Below, in pieces: positions 17,221 through 25,389 of a DNA stretch of 32,743 bases. How positions within the stretch are numbered: the first letter of the stretch is position 1; each line of letters starts with the position of its first letter. Under the pieces are notes generated by a model, which worked only from the letters and a program-made list of their open reading frames with translations, searched no databases and was not told where the DNA came from. The DNA lies in the NCBI GenBank assembly GCA_963608705.1, contig CAVDHB010000029.1, positions 1 to 32,743 of the forward strand. The letters run 5' to 3'. This DNA comes from CAVDHB01 sp963608705 (lineage in GTDB: Bacteria; Bacteroidota; Bacteroidia; Bacteroidales; Bacteroidaceae). Made by a program: the position numbers and the translations under genes.

Positions 17221-17267
17221 ACACGGAATGCAACGCTACACTTAAAGAGGCTGCATTCCGTGTTTTT
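17221..17267 (+). terminator. Strong Rho-independent terminator after malQ
   Basis: Perfect 12-bp stem ACACGGAATGCA (17221-17232) / TGCATTCCGTGT (17252-17263) followed by TTTT. It separates the gyrA-malQ unit from the arabinose operon. Confidence 0.93.
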
Positions 17268-17292
17268 CGTCTCACATACCTATAAAAAAACT

Positions 17293-17306
17293 AAAAGTAC
17301 ACTTTT
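17293..17306. promoter_or_regulatory. Imperfect palindrome upstream of the arabinose operon
   Basis: AAAAGT-AC-ACTTTT is symmetric except for the central AC. It lies about 72 nt upstream of the -33 box, a position suited to an activator. No regulator can be named from the sequence. Confidence 0.25.
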
Positions 17307-17345
17307 TCTCATATCACTTATCTCATTCATTCTAAGCCGTTTAAC

Positions 17346-17362
17346 GTACAGTTATGTTGTAT
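17346..17362. promoter_or_regulatory. Candidate AraR operator
   Basis: GTACA (17346-17350) and TGTAT (17358-17362) form an inverted repeat with one mismatch, 15 nt upstream of the -33 box. A wider TTAACG (17341) / CGTTAA (17386) pair brackets it and the -33 element. The operon encodes a DNA-binding Nudix regulator, so an operator here is expected, but I cannot confirm the motif. Confidence 0.35.
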
Positions 17363-17377
17363 AGCATATTGGCAAGG

Positions 17378-17409
17378 CTTGGTCACGTTAAGGGAAAGTG
17401 TTACATTTA
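17378..17409 (+). promoter_or_regulatory. Promoter of the arabinose operon
   Basis: CTTG (17378-17381), a 20-nt spacer and TACATTTA (17402-17409), each one base off the Bacteroides consensus. The leader would be about 40 nt. It is the only promoter-like pair between the malQ terminator and galM. Confidence 0.55.
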
Positions 17410-17456
17410 CACAGTAAAAGGAGCAATTACCTAATTATTACCTAAATAAATCAGTG

Positions 17457-18590
17457 ATGAGAATGAATAAATCAATATGTGTCATGGCGGCTCTGATGCT
17501 GCTCCCTCTGTCAGGAATGGCACAACGAAAAGCGGCAATTACCAAGTCTGGCCTTGACATTGCGAAGTTCCAGACGAACACAAAACTTTACGTGCTGAAA
17601 AACGCGAAAGGCATGGAAGTATGCATTACCAACTTCGGAGGCCGTATTGTATCCTTGTCGGTACCAGACAAAAACGGGAAGTCCCAGGATGTGGTGTTGG
17701 CTTACGACAACTTGAAAGACTATTACATCAACAGCTCGGATTTCGGAGCGGCGATTGGCCGTTACGGCAACCGCATCAACAAGGGGAAAATAACCATTGA
17801 CGGGAAACAGTACCAACTCTCTGTGAACAATTACGGACATAGCCTGCATGGTGGCGCAAAGGGATGGCAGTACCAAATATATGACGCTAAGCAATTGGCG
17901 CCGAACAAACTGCAACTGACGATGCACTCTCCTGACGGCGACAACGGATTCCCCGGCAATGTAACCGCCACTGTGACCTACACTGTCACACCAGACAACT
18001 CGCTTGACATTGACTACAAGGCCACCACAGACAAGAAGACCGTCATCAACATGACGAACCACTCTTACTTTAATCTGAACGGAGACCCTTCCAAATTAGC
18101 GGCTGACAACCATATCATGTACATCAACGCCAGCCAGATTACCCCAGTAGACAGTACTTTCATGACAACGGGCGAGATGACTCCCGTGAAAGGCACACCG
18201 TTCGACTTCACGAAGCCGACTCCCATCGCCAAAGGCATCAATGACACAAGCGACACGCAAATCCGTTATGCCGGAGGATACGACCACAACTGGGTGCTGG
18301 ATACCAAGGGAGACATCTCTAAAGTGGCGGCCAGTCTATACAGCCCACTGACGGGCATCAAGCTGGAAGTCTATACCAACGAGCCTGGCATACAAGTCTA
18401 TACGGGCAATTTCCTTGACGGAACGACCATCGGAAAGAAAGGTATCGCTTACCGCAAACATGCTTCCGTGTGCATGGAGACGCAGCACTATCCCGACTCT
18501 CCCAACAAGCCGCAATGGCCGTCCACCCTCCTGTCTCCCGGACAGACGTACCACAGCCGTTGCATCTTCCACTTCAGTGTGGTGAAATAA
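17457..18590 (+). CDS. galM: Aldose 1-epimerase (mutarotase), exported
   Basis: Interconverts alpha and beta anomers of aldoses; in Bacteroides arabinose loci this gene has also been called araM. 377 residues from the ATG at 17457 (a GTG at 17454 and an ATG at 17463 are in-frame alternatives). The N-terminus RMNKSICVMAALMLLPLSGMAQ is a signal peptide, so it acts in the periplasm, before the symporter. Family motifs: GRIVSLSVPDKNGK, the RYGNRINKGKI segment, NYGHSLHGGAKGWQ with a catalytic His, MTNHSYFNL with the second His, and catalytic E341 in METQHYPDSPNKP. It is the first gene of the arabinose operon; the symporter starts 51 nt later. Confidence 0.93.
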   Translation: MRMNKSICVMAALMLLPLSGMAQRKAAITKSGLDIAKFQTNTKLYVLKNAKGMEVCITNFGGRIVSLSVPDKNGKSQDVVLAYDNLKDYYINSSDFGAAIGRYGNRINKGKITIDGKQYQLSVNNYGHSLHGGAKGWQYQIYDAKQLAPNKLQLTMHSPDGDNGFPGNVTATVTYTVTPDNSLDIDYKATTDKKTVINMTNHSYFNLNGDPSKLAADNHIMYINASQITPVDSTFMTTGEMTPVKGTPFDFTKPTPIAKGINDTSDTQIRYAGGYDHNWVLDTKGDISKVAASLYSPLTGIKLEVYTNEPGIQVYTGNFLDGTTIGKKGIAYRKHASVCMETQHYPDSPNKPQWPSTLLSPGQTYHSRCIFHFSVVK

Positions 18591-18641
18591 AAGACACGAA
18601 ATAACTAAACCTTATACACATTACAATTTAAAAACTTTATC

Positions 18642-20363
18642 ATGAATTGGACTACACATGAATTTGTCTGGCTCGACTGGGTGATTATCCTTGCGGGGGT
18701 ACTGCTCGTGGCCTGGGCCGTTTACCGCGCTGTGCAGAAAGACAAGCGTCTTCAAGGCACGGAAACCAGCGGTAGCTATTTTCTCGGAAAAGGTGAGCCG
18801 TGGTATGTAATCGGCGCCGCTTTGTTCGCCGCCAACATCGGTTCTGAACACCTCGTGGGATTGGCTGGTGCCGGTGCGAAAACCGGACTTGGCATGGCCC
18901 ACTGGGAGATGCAAGGATGGATGATACTGGTACTGGGATGGCTGTTTGTCCCCTTCTATCAGCATGCCCGCATCTTCACCATGCCGGAGTTTCTTAGCAA
19001 GCGTTACACCCGCAACACCAGCTCCTGGCTTTCCATCATCACCTTGGTGTCCTACGTATTGACCAAGGTCAGTGTGACCGCCTTCACAGGAGGAATCTTC
19101 ATGGAAAGCTTGCTGGGCTTGAACTTCTGGATTGGCGCCATCGGTTTGATTGTCATCACGGGTATCTTCACCGTCTTCGGTGGAATGAAAGGTGTGATGA
19201 CACTTTCCAAAATACAGACACCTATTCTGATTATCGGCTCGTTCCTCGTACTCTTCCTTGGTCTGGCCGCCTTGGGTGGCGGAAGCATCTCAGAAGGATG
19301 GACAGCCATGCTCGACCATGCCCGTGGCATGAACGAAGGATTCGGTACGAACCACTTGATGCACTTCGACAAGAACGACCCGCTCTATGCGCAGTTCCCT
19401 GGTGTGTGGGTGTTCATCGGTGCTTCCATCATCGGTTTCTGGTATTTCTGCACTGACCAGCATATCGTACAACGTGTGCTCGGACAGACGGAAGGTGAGA
19501 AAGCAGAAGTGGTCATGCGTCGTGCCCGCAGAGGAACCATCGCCGCAGGTTACTTGAAAGTGTTGCCCGTGTTCATGTTCTTGATTCCGGGCATGATTGC
19601 TTCCGCCTTGGCAGCCAAGAGTGGGTCTGGCTTCTCCATGGGAGCCGGAGAAACGGATGAAGCCTTCGGACTGATGGTGAAGTTCGTGTTGCCCGCCGGA
19701 GTGAAAGGAATCGTGACCATCGGCTTCATCTCCGCTTTGGTGGCTTCCCTTTCCGCTTTCTTCAACTCCTGCGCCACACTGTACACCGTGGACTTCTACA
19801 AGCCCCGTCATCCAGAAGCCAGTGAGAAGAAACTCGTATGGATTGGTCGTGCCGCCACTTGGACAGTCGTGATTCTCGGCCTTCTGTGGATGCCCATCAT
19901 GATGAGCCTCGGCGGACTGTACGAGTACTTGCAAGATGTGCAGTCCTTGTTAGCTCCTGCCATTGTAGCCGTCTTTGCCTTGGGCATCTTCACTAAGAAG
20001 ATTACGCCGAAAGCCGGTGAATGGGGCTTGATTATCGGTTTCGTCATTGGTATGGTTCGCCTTGTGACCAACATCTTCAAAGACGACCTCATCCAGAGTT
20101 CATGGAATCCGATGCTCGGTTGGTTCTGGGGTACGAACTGGCTGATATTCGAGACCTTCCTGCTTCTCTTCATCATGGTGGTAATGGTTATCATCAGCTG
20201 CTTCACCAAGCAGGCCAGCGAGGAGAAACTCAAAGGCATCACCTTCCTTACACAGAGCAAAGAGCAGCGTGCTGAGACAGCTAACAGCTGGAGCGTGGGC
20301 GACATCGTGGCCTCTCTAGGAGTTGTGCTGATTTGCGTACTCTTCTATGTGTACTTCTGGTAA
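18642..20363 (+). CDS. Sodium:solute symporter, SGLT type, predicted L-arabinose transporter
   Basis: Inner-membrane Na+-coupled sugar transporter of the SSS family. 573 residues with about 14 hydrophobic segments. Family marks: SYFLGKGEPWYVIGAALFAANIGSEHLVGLAGAGA in the first core helices (the GSEHLVG stretch is typical of SGLT-like sugar symporters), TVFGGMKGVMTLSKIQT, and the GFISALVASLSAFFNSCATLYTVDFYKP segment. Substrate is inferred from position between the mutarotase and araR/araD/araA/araB; in Bacteroides thetaiotaomicron the corresponding gene has been called araP. The araR start follows 18 nt after the stop. Confidence 0.92.
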   Translation: MNWTTHEFVWLDWVIILAGVLLVAWAVYRAVQKDKRLQGTETSGSYFLGKGEPWYVIGAALFAANIGSEHLVGLAGAGAKTGLGMAHWEMQGWMILVLGWLFVPFYQHARIFTMPEFLSKRYTRNTSSWLSIITLVSYVLTKVSVTAFTGGIFMESLLGLNFWIGAIGLIVITGIFTVFGGMKGVMTLSKIQTPILIIGSFLVLFLGLAALGGGSISEGWTAMLDHARGMNEGFGTNHLMHFDKNDPLYAQFPGVWVFIGASIIGFWYFCTDQHIVQRVLGQTEGEKAEVVMRRARRGTIAAGYLKVLPVFMFLIPGMIASALAAKSGSGFSMGAGETDEAFGLMVKFVLPAGVKGIVTIGFISALVASLSAFFNSCATLYTVDFYKPRHPEASEKKLVWIGRAATWTVVILGLLWMPIMMSLGGLYEYLQDVQSLLAPAIVAVFALGIFTKKITPKAGEWGLIIGFVIGMVRLVTNIFKDDLIQSSWNPMLGWFWGTNWLIFETFLLLFIMVVMVIISCFTKQASEEKLKGITFLTQSKEQRAETANSWSVGDIVASLGVVLICVLFYVYFW

Positions 20364-20381
20364 GCATAAACGATAAGGATT

Positions 20382-21062
20382 ATGGCAGACCTTTACTTAA
20401 GTCATCCGAAGTTTTACGTGGCCGTAGACTGCGTAATCTTCGGATTCGAGGAAAAGAAACTTAAATTACTCCTCTTGAAACGTAACTTCGAACCAGCCAA
20501 GGGTGGCTGGTCGCTGATGGGCGGATTCGTGCAGGAAAACGAAAGCGTGGATGATGCCGCACATCGAGTGTTAGCGGAGTTGACAGGACTGGACGAGGTA
20601 TATATGGACCAAGTGGGCGCATTCGGAGAAGTGAACCGGGAACCCGATGTGCGTGTCATCTCTGTGGCGTATTTCGCCTTGCTGAACATCAAGACCACAG
20701 ACGAGAAACTGCTGAAGGCACATAATGCGGAATGGGCAGACTTGCATGAGTTGCCCGAATTGGTGTTCGACCATCAGCAGATGGTAGACAACGCCTTGGA
20801 GAACCTTCGCCGTAAAGCCACGGTTCATCCGCTGGGTTTGAACCTTCTCCCCTCACTTTTCACCTTGACCCAGTTGCAGAAGCTCTATGAAGCCATCTAT
20901 GACAGGGACTTTGACAAGCGGAACTTCCGCAAGCGGGTGTCCTTGATGGATTTTATAGAGAAGACGAACAAGATAGACCGAATATCATCCAAACGAGGAG
21001 CCGCTCTGTACCGCTTCAACATGAAAGCCTACCAGAAAACTCCGAAGTTTAAATTAAAATAA
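20382..21062 (+). CDS. araR: Nudix-type transcriptional regulator AraR (NrtR-related)
   Basis: Predicted arabinose-responsive repressor: an N-terminal Nudix domain used as ligand sensor and a C-terminal winged helix for DNA binding, 226 residues. The Nudix box spans G48-L70 (GFVQENESVDDAAHRVL, then AELTGL). Of the catalytic REUXEE signature only R62 and E66 remain; the other two glutamates are V63 and L67, so hydrolase activity should be lost, as expected of a regulator. The winged helix lies at about 150-226 and includes FTLTQLQKLYEAIYDRDFDKRNFRKRV, a stretch conserved in NrtR-like proteins. The gene lies inside the operon it should control, 12 nt before araD, giving autoregulation. Assignment follows the known Bacteroides AraR. 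Confidence 0.9.
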   Translation: MADLYLSHPKFYVAVDCVIFGFEEKKLKLLLLKRNFEPAKGGWSLMGGFVQENESVDDAAHRVLAELTGLDEVYMDQVGAFGEVNREPDVRVISVAYFALLNIKTTDEKLLKAHNAEWADLHELPELVFDHQQMVDNALENLRRKATVHPLGLNLLPSLFTLTQLQKLYEAIYDRDFDKRNFRKRVSLMDFIEKTNKIDRISSKRGAALYRFNMKAYQKTPKFKLK

Positions 21063-21074
21063 ATCGATATAGCG

Positions 21075-21767
21075 ATGCTTGAAGAATTAAAAGAAAAGGT
21101 GTGCAAGGCCAATCTTGACCTTGTGAAAAATGGACTGGTGCTGTTTACATGGGGCAATGTGTCCGCCATTGACCGCAAGAGTGGTCTGGTGGTCATCAAG
21201 CCCTCAGGTGTGGACTATGACACCATGAAACCTTCCGATATGGTAGTAGTGGATTTGAACGGAGAAGTGGTGGAAGGAGACTTGCGTCCTTCCAGCGACA
21301 CCCCTACCCATGTAGTCTTGTACAAAGCCTTCCGTGAGATAGGCGGTATTGTACATACCCACTCCACTTATGCGACCGCCTGGGCACAAGCCGGCATAGA
21401 CCTGCCCAACATCGGCACTACACACGCCGACTATTTCCATGACGCAATACCCTGTACTCCCGACATGACAAAGGAAGAAGTGATGGGCGACTACGAACTG
21501 GAGACCGGCAATGTCATCGTGAGACGCTTCGAGGGAATCAACCCCGTACACACTCCGGGCGTGTTGGTGAAGAACCACGGCCCGTTCGCATGGGGCAAAG
21601 ACGCAGACGAGGCGGTGTACCATGCCACCGTGCTGGAGCAGGTGGCCAAGATGGCTTTCGTCTCCTATCAAGTGAATCCTCACTTGACCATGAATCCCTA
21701 CCTCATCGAGAAACATTTCCTCCGCAAGCATGGCCCTAACGCCTACTACGGACAAGTAAAAAAATAA
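21075..21767 (+). CDS. araD: L-ribulose-5-phosphate 4-epimerase
   Basis: Converts L-ribulose-5-phosphate to D-xylulose-5-phosphate, the last step of the arabinose pathway before the pentose phosphate pathway. Zn-dependent class II aldolase/adducin fold, 230 residues (E. coli 231). Residues matching the E. coli active site are visible: D75 and H94/H96 in SSDTPTH and VHTHSTYATAW, catalytic D119 in TTHADYF, H168 in KNHGPFAWG, and Tyr224/225 near the C-terminus. It lies 12 nt after araR and 63 nt before araA. Cytosolic. Confidence 0.95.
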   Translation: MLEELKEKVCKANLDLVKNGLVLFTWGNVSAIDRKSGLVVIKPSGVDYDTMKPSDMVVVDLNGEVVEGDLRPSSDTPTHVVLYKAFREIGGIVHTHSTYATAWAQAGIDLPNIGTTHADYFHDAIPCTPDMTKEEVMGDYELETGNVIVRRFEGINPVHTPGVLVKNHGPFAWGKDADEAVYHATVLEQVAKMAFVSYQVNPHLTMNPYLIEKHFLRKHGPNAYYGQVKK

Positions 21768-21790
21768 CTCACTAATTTAATAAACAACCT

Positions 21791-21813
21791 GAAGGTACAT
21801 GAAAGATGCCTTC
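21791..21813 (+). other. Small hairpin in the araD-araA gap
   Basis: GAAGG (21791-21795) pairs with CCTTC (21809-21813) and CAT with ATG inside, leaving loop GAAAG and a two-base bulge. There is no proper T-run. It lies 17 nt before araA and could affect mRNA stability or processing. Weak evidence. Confidence 0.35.
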
Positions 21814-21830
21814 TTAACACTTTACACATT

Positions 21831-23372
21831 ATGATCGAAGCATACAAAAATTTAGAAGTTTGGTTTGTGACTGGCGCACAACTCCTTTACGGAGGTGACG
21901 CAGTGGTTCAGGTGGACGCTCACAGCAACGAGATGGTGAAAGGCTTGAACGAGTCTGGAAACCTGCCCATCAAAGTCGTATATAAAGGTACCGCCAACTC
22001 TTCCAAAGAAGTGGAAGACGTGATGAAAGCGGCCAACAACGATGACAAGTGTATTGGTGTCATCACATGGATGCACACCTTCTCTCCGGCGAAGATGTGG
22101 ATTCACGGCTTGCAGCAGCTCCGCAAACCGCTCCTGCACCTCCACACGCAGTTCAACAAGGAAATTCCTTGGGACAAGATTGACATGGACTTCATGAACC
22201 TCAACCAGTCCGCCCATGGCGACCGTGAGTTCGGACATATCTGCTCCCGTATGCGTTTGCGCCGCAAAGTGGTAGTAGGCTACTGGAAAGAGGAAAAGAC
22301 CCAAGACCATATCGCTGTGTGGGAACGTGTCTGCGCTGCCTGGGCTGACGCACACAATGCGTTGATTATCCGCTTCGGCGACCAGATGAACAACGTGGCC
22401 GTGACAGACGGTGACAAGGTGTCCGCTGAACAAGTACTGGGCTATCACGTGGACTACGTGCCTTTCAGCGAGGTGATGACGTACTTCGACCAGGTTTCTG
22501 ACGAAGAGGTAGACGCTTTGGTAAACACGTATTTCGCTGAATACGACCATGACGCAGCGTTGGAGAACAAGAGTACGGAAGAATACAAGAAAGTTTGGAA
22601 CTCCGCAAAGGCAGAACTGACACTCCGTGCAGTATTGAAGGCAAAAGGAGCCGTAGGTTTCACCACCAACTTTGACGACCTTGGCGATGTGAACGTGGAG
22701 AAGACAGGACGTGGATTCGACCAGATTCCGGGATTGGCTTCCCAACGACTGATGGCTGACGGCTATGGTTTCGGTGCTGAAGGTGACTGGAAGTCCGCGG
22801 CTCTCTTCCGTTTCTTGAGCGTGATGACCGCAGGATTACCTGGCGGATGCTCTTTCTTGGAAGACTACACGTTGAACTTCGATGGCGACAAGAGTTCCAT
22901 CCTCGAAAGCCACATGCTGGAAATCTGTCCGAAGATTGCGGCCACAAAACCACGTTTGGAAGTACACTTCCTCGGTATCGGTGTGCGCAAAACCCCGACA
23001 GCCCGTCTGGTGTTCACGTCAAAGGTGGGTACAGGTGTGACCGCTACCGTAGTGGACATGGGCAATCGCTTCCGTTTGATTACCAACGACGTGGTGTGCG
23101 TGGAGCCGAAACCGCTGCCCAAGTTGCCAGTAGCTTCCGCTTTGTGGATCCCGCAGCCTAACTTCGAGACGGGCGCCGCTTGCTGGATTTACGCAGGAGG
23201 CACACACCACAGCTGCTTCTCTTACGACTTGACAGACGAGTACTGGGAAGACTATGCTGAAATCGCCGGTATCGAACACGTGGCCATCACGAAAGATACC
23301 ACCGTCAGCGACTTCCGCAAGGAACTTCGCCTGAACGAGGTGTACTATATGTTGAACAAAGCACTCTGCTAA
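21831..23372 (+). CDS. araA: L-arabinose isomerase
   Basis: Mn-dependent isomerisation of L-arabinose to L-ribulose; cytosolic. 513 residues (E. coli 500). The four metal/active-site residues of E. coli AraA (E306, E333, H350, H450) correspond to E317 in FGAEGDWKSAALFR, E344 in FLEDYTLNF, H361 in ESHMLEICP and H460 in AGGTHHSCFS. The N-terminus NLEVWFVTGAQLLYG is the family signature. It starts after a 63-nt gap that holds a small hairpin and ends 13 nt before araB, so translation is within the same operon. Confidence 0.97.
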   Translation: MIEAYKNLEVWFVTGAQLLYGGDAVVQVDAHSNEMVKGLNESGNLPIKVVYKGTANSSKEVEDVMKAANNDDKCIGVITWMHTFSPAKMWIHGLQQLRKPLLHLHTQFNKEIPWDKIDMDFMNLNQSAHGDREFGHICSRMRLRRKVVVGYWKEEKTQDHIAVWERVCAAWADAHNALIIRFGDQMNNVAVTDGDKVSAEQVLGYHVDYVPFSEVMTYFDQVSDEEVDALVNTYFAEYDHDAALENKSTEEYKKVWNSAKAELTLRAVLKAKGAVGFTTNFDDLGDVNVEKTGRGFDQIPGLASQRLMADGYGFGAEGDWKSAALFRFLSVMTAGLPGGCSFLEDYTLNFDGDKSSILESHMLEICPKIAATKPRLEVHFLGIGVRKTPTARLVFTSKVGTGVTATVVDMGNRFRLITNDVVCVEPKPLPKLPVASALWIPQPNFETGAACWIYAGGTHHSCFSYDLTDEYWEDYAEIAGIEHVAITKDTTVSDFRKELRLNEVYYMLNKALC

Positions 23373-23385
23373 TCCCTGACTGCGT

Positions 23386-25056
23386 ATGAAATTCGTAATC
23401 GGACTGGATTACGGCAGCGATTCCGCCCGTGCCGTGGTTGTAAACGCGGCTACGGGCGAGACGCTCGCCACATCCGTGAAATACTATCCCCGCTGGAAAA
23501 AAGGGGAATTCTGCAATCCCGCCATCAACCAGTATCGCCAGCATCCCCTCGACTACATCGAGGTGTTGCAGGCATCCGTGAAAGAGGCGTTGTTTAAATG
23601 CCCCCAGGGCACTGCCGAGAATGTGGTAGGTATCGCTTTCGACACCACAGGTTCCACGCCTGCGCTGGTAGACGAAAACGGCACTCCCCTCGCCTTGTTG
23701 CCAGAGTTTGCGGAGAATCCCAACGCCATGTTCATCCTGTGGAAAGACCACACCGCCGTGAAAGAAGCGGCAGAAATCAATGAGAAGGCGAAAGCTTGGG
23801 ACATTGACTATACCAAATACGAGGGAGGCATTTACTCCTCCGAGTGGTATTGGGCGAAAGTGCTGCATATTCTCCGCCAAGACCCGACTGTGCGGGCGAA
23901 GGCATACAGCGTCGTGGAACATTGCGAATGGATGCCGGCCTTATTGACAGGTGTCACTAAGAGCAAGGACATCGTGCGCAGCCGTTGCGCTTGCGGACAC
24001 AAGGCCATGTGGAGCGAGGAATGGGGCGGACTTCCCTCCGAGGAGTTCCTCACTCATCTCGACCCATTGCTGAAAGGCTTCCGCAGCCGTCTGTTTACAG
24101 AGACTTCCACGGCAGACAAGTCCGTAGGTCATCTTACCCAAGAATGGGCAGACTTGTTAGGACTGTCCACGAAAGTGGTAGTGGCCGGAGGTGCGTTCGA
24201 CTGTCACATGGGTGCCGTAGGCGCCAACGTGGTGCCTCATGCCTTTGTGCGTGTCATCGGAACTTCTACCTGCGATGTCATGGTAGCGTCTTACGATGAG
24301 GTGAAAGGCAAGCAAATCAAAGGTATCTGCGGACAAGTGGACGGCAGTGTGATTCCGGGCATGGTAGGCTTGGAAGCCGGACAATCCGCTTTCGGTGACA
24401 TCTACGCATGGTTCCGCCGTGTACTGGAGTTCCCCTTGCGCAATATCCTCGCCAAGAGTGAACTCATTGATGAAGCCACGAAACAGAAGCTCATCGAGGA
24501 AGCGTCCGACCAGATAATCCCCGCCCTCACAAAAGAAGCGGAGAAGATTCCGATGGAGGAAAGCACTATTCTCGCTACGGACTGGATGAACGGTCGTCGC
24601 ACACCGAACGCCAACCAGTTGCTGAAAGGCACTATCACTGGTTTGACCCTCGGCAGCACCGCACCGCGCATCTTCCGTGCCTTGGTGGAAGCGACAGCGT
24701 TCGGATCTAAAGCCATTGTGGACTGCTTCCACTCACAGGGCGTGAAGATAGACACGGTGATTGGAATCGGCGGTATCGCCTTGAAGTCGCCTTTCGTGAT
24801 GCAGACATTAAGCGATGTGCTGGATATGCCTATCAAGGTATGCCGCACAGACCAGGCTTGTGCCTTAGGCGCAGCCATGTTTGCCGCCACCGCAGCCGGC
24901 ATCTACAAGACCGTACAAGAGGCACAAGCAGCCATGAACAGTGGCTTCGCCTTCGAATACGAGCCGAAGAAAGAGAATGTAGAAGCCTACAAGGCTCTCT
25001 ACGAACGCTATCTGAAAGTGGGCAGCTTCACAGAGAAAGAGCTATTTCATAATTAA
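23386..25056 (+). CDS. araB: L-ribulokinase
   Basis: Phosphorylates L-ribulose with ATP to L-ribulose-5-phosphate. FGGY-type carbohydrate kinase of 556 residues (E. coli AraB 566). The N-terminal phosphate loop is GLDYGSDSARAVVVN (5-19). FDTTGSTPALVDENG, VVAGGAFDCHMGAVGANV, NGRRTPNANQLLKGTITGLTLG and IGIGGIALKSPFVMQTLSDVL complete the two ribonuclease H-like lobes in the AraB order. The position with araA and araD separates it from xylulokinases, which share the fold. It is the last gene of the arabinose operon, followed by a long hairpin. Confidence 0.94.
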   Translation: MKFVIGLDYGSDSARAVVVNAATGETLATSVKYYPRWKKGEFCNPAINQYRQHPLDYIEVLQASVKEALFKCPQGTAENVVGIAFDTTGSTPALVDENGTPLALLPEFAENPNAMFILWKDHTAVKEAAEINEKAKAWDIDYTKYEGGIYSSEWYWAKVLHILRQDPTVRAKAYSVVEHCEWMPALLTGVTKSKDIVRSRCACGHKAMWSEEWGGLPSEEFLTHLDPLLKGFRSRLFTETSTADKSVGHLTQEWADLLGLSTKVVVAGGAFDCHMGAVGANVVPHAFVRVIGTSTCDVMVASYDEVKGKQIKGICGQVDGSVIPGMVGLEAGQSAFGDIYAWFRRVLEFPLRNILAKSELIDEATKQKLIEEASDQIIPALTKEAEKIPMEESTILATDWMNGRRTPNANQLLKGTITGLTLGSTAPRIFRALVEATAFGSKAIVDCFHSQGVKIDTVIGIGGIALKSPFVMQTLSDVLDMPIKVCRTDQACALGAAMFAATAAGIYKTVQEAQAAMNSGFAFEYEPKKENVEAYKALYERYLKVGSFTEKELFHN

Positions 25057-25078
25057 GTTTTTAGCGTCATAACATGAA

Positions 25079-25116
25079 AGAAGGCTGTATCATCGTCAGT
25101 GATGACACAGCCTTCT
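25079..25116 (+). terminator. Long hairpin after araB, probable end of the arabinose operon
   Basis: AGAAGGCTGT (25079-25088) pairs with ACAGCCTTCT (25107-25116). After one mismatch TCATC pairs with GATGA inside. No T-run follows, so it may act as an mRNA 3' stabiliser or a weak terminator. Positions 25117-25306 hold no gene that I can support. Confidence 0.6.
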
Positions 25117-25306
25117 CTGTATTGCTACTGTCAACGGAATCAATATTCTTACGTTTGAAAAACACTAACCAGTTCACGCTCTCCAGACTGATAATCCTAC
25201 AGTGGACAGTATAAATAACTCACAGGAAAAGGACTTGCAACTCACCGTTCCACGAAAATTACACGGTGAAATAAAATGACAAATCCGGCAAATTACAGTT
25301 TAATTA

Positions 25307-25338
25307 TTTGTCCGCTTGCGGAAATCACCGTACCTTTG
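25307..25338 (+). promoter_or_regulatory. Promoter of the queuosine operon
   Basis: TTTG (25307-25310), a 20-nt spacer and TACCTTTG (25331-25338): perfect Bacteroides consensus. Transcription should start near 25343-25346, giving a leader of about 45 nt that consists almost wholly of the candidate riboswitch. Confidence 0.82.
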
Positions 25339-25353
25339 CGGCTGGATTCGTCC

Positions 25354-25385
25354 CGAGTGCTTGCGTAAACCTCGTAAAAAACAAG
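25354..25385 (+). ncRNA. Candidate preQ1-I riboswitch
   Basis: An H-type pseudoknot can be drawn. P1 is CGAG (25354-25357) with CTCG (25371-25374). P2 is CTTG (25360-25363) with CAAG (25382-25385). L3 is T followed by six A. The U right after the P1 5' strand (25358), the C right before the P1 3' strand (25370) and the last A before P2 (25381) occupy the positions of the three preQ1-contacting bases of the Thermoanaerobacter tengcongensis aptamer (U6, C15, A29). GTAAAC and ACAAG also resemble that aptamer. P1 has 4 bp, one less than usual. The yhhQ start codon lies 4 nt beyond P2, so ligand binding would block initiation. The operon makes and imports queuosine precursors, including preQ1. Confidence 0.62.
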
Positions 25386-25389
25386 ATGT

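Noticed and set aside
25074..25214. Short plus-strand frame of 46 codons after araB
   Set aside because: It begins inside the long hairpin, which explains the sequence; no ribosome or promoter signal.
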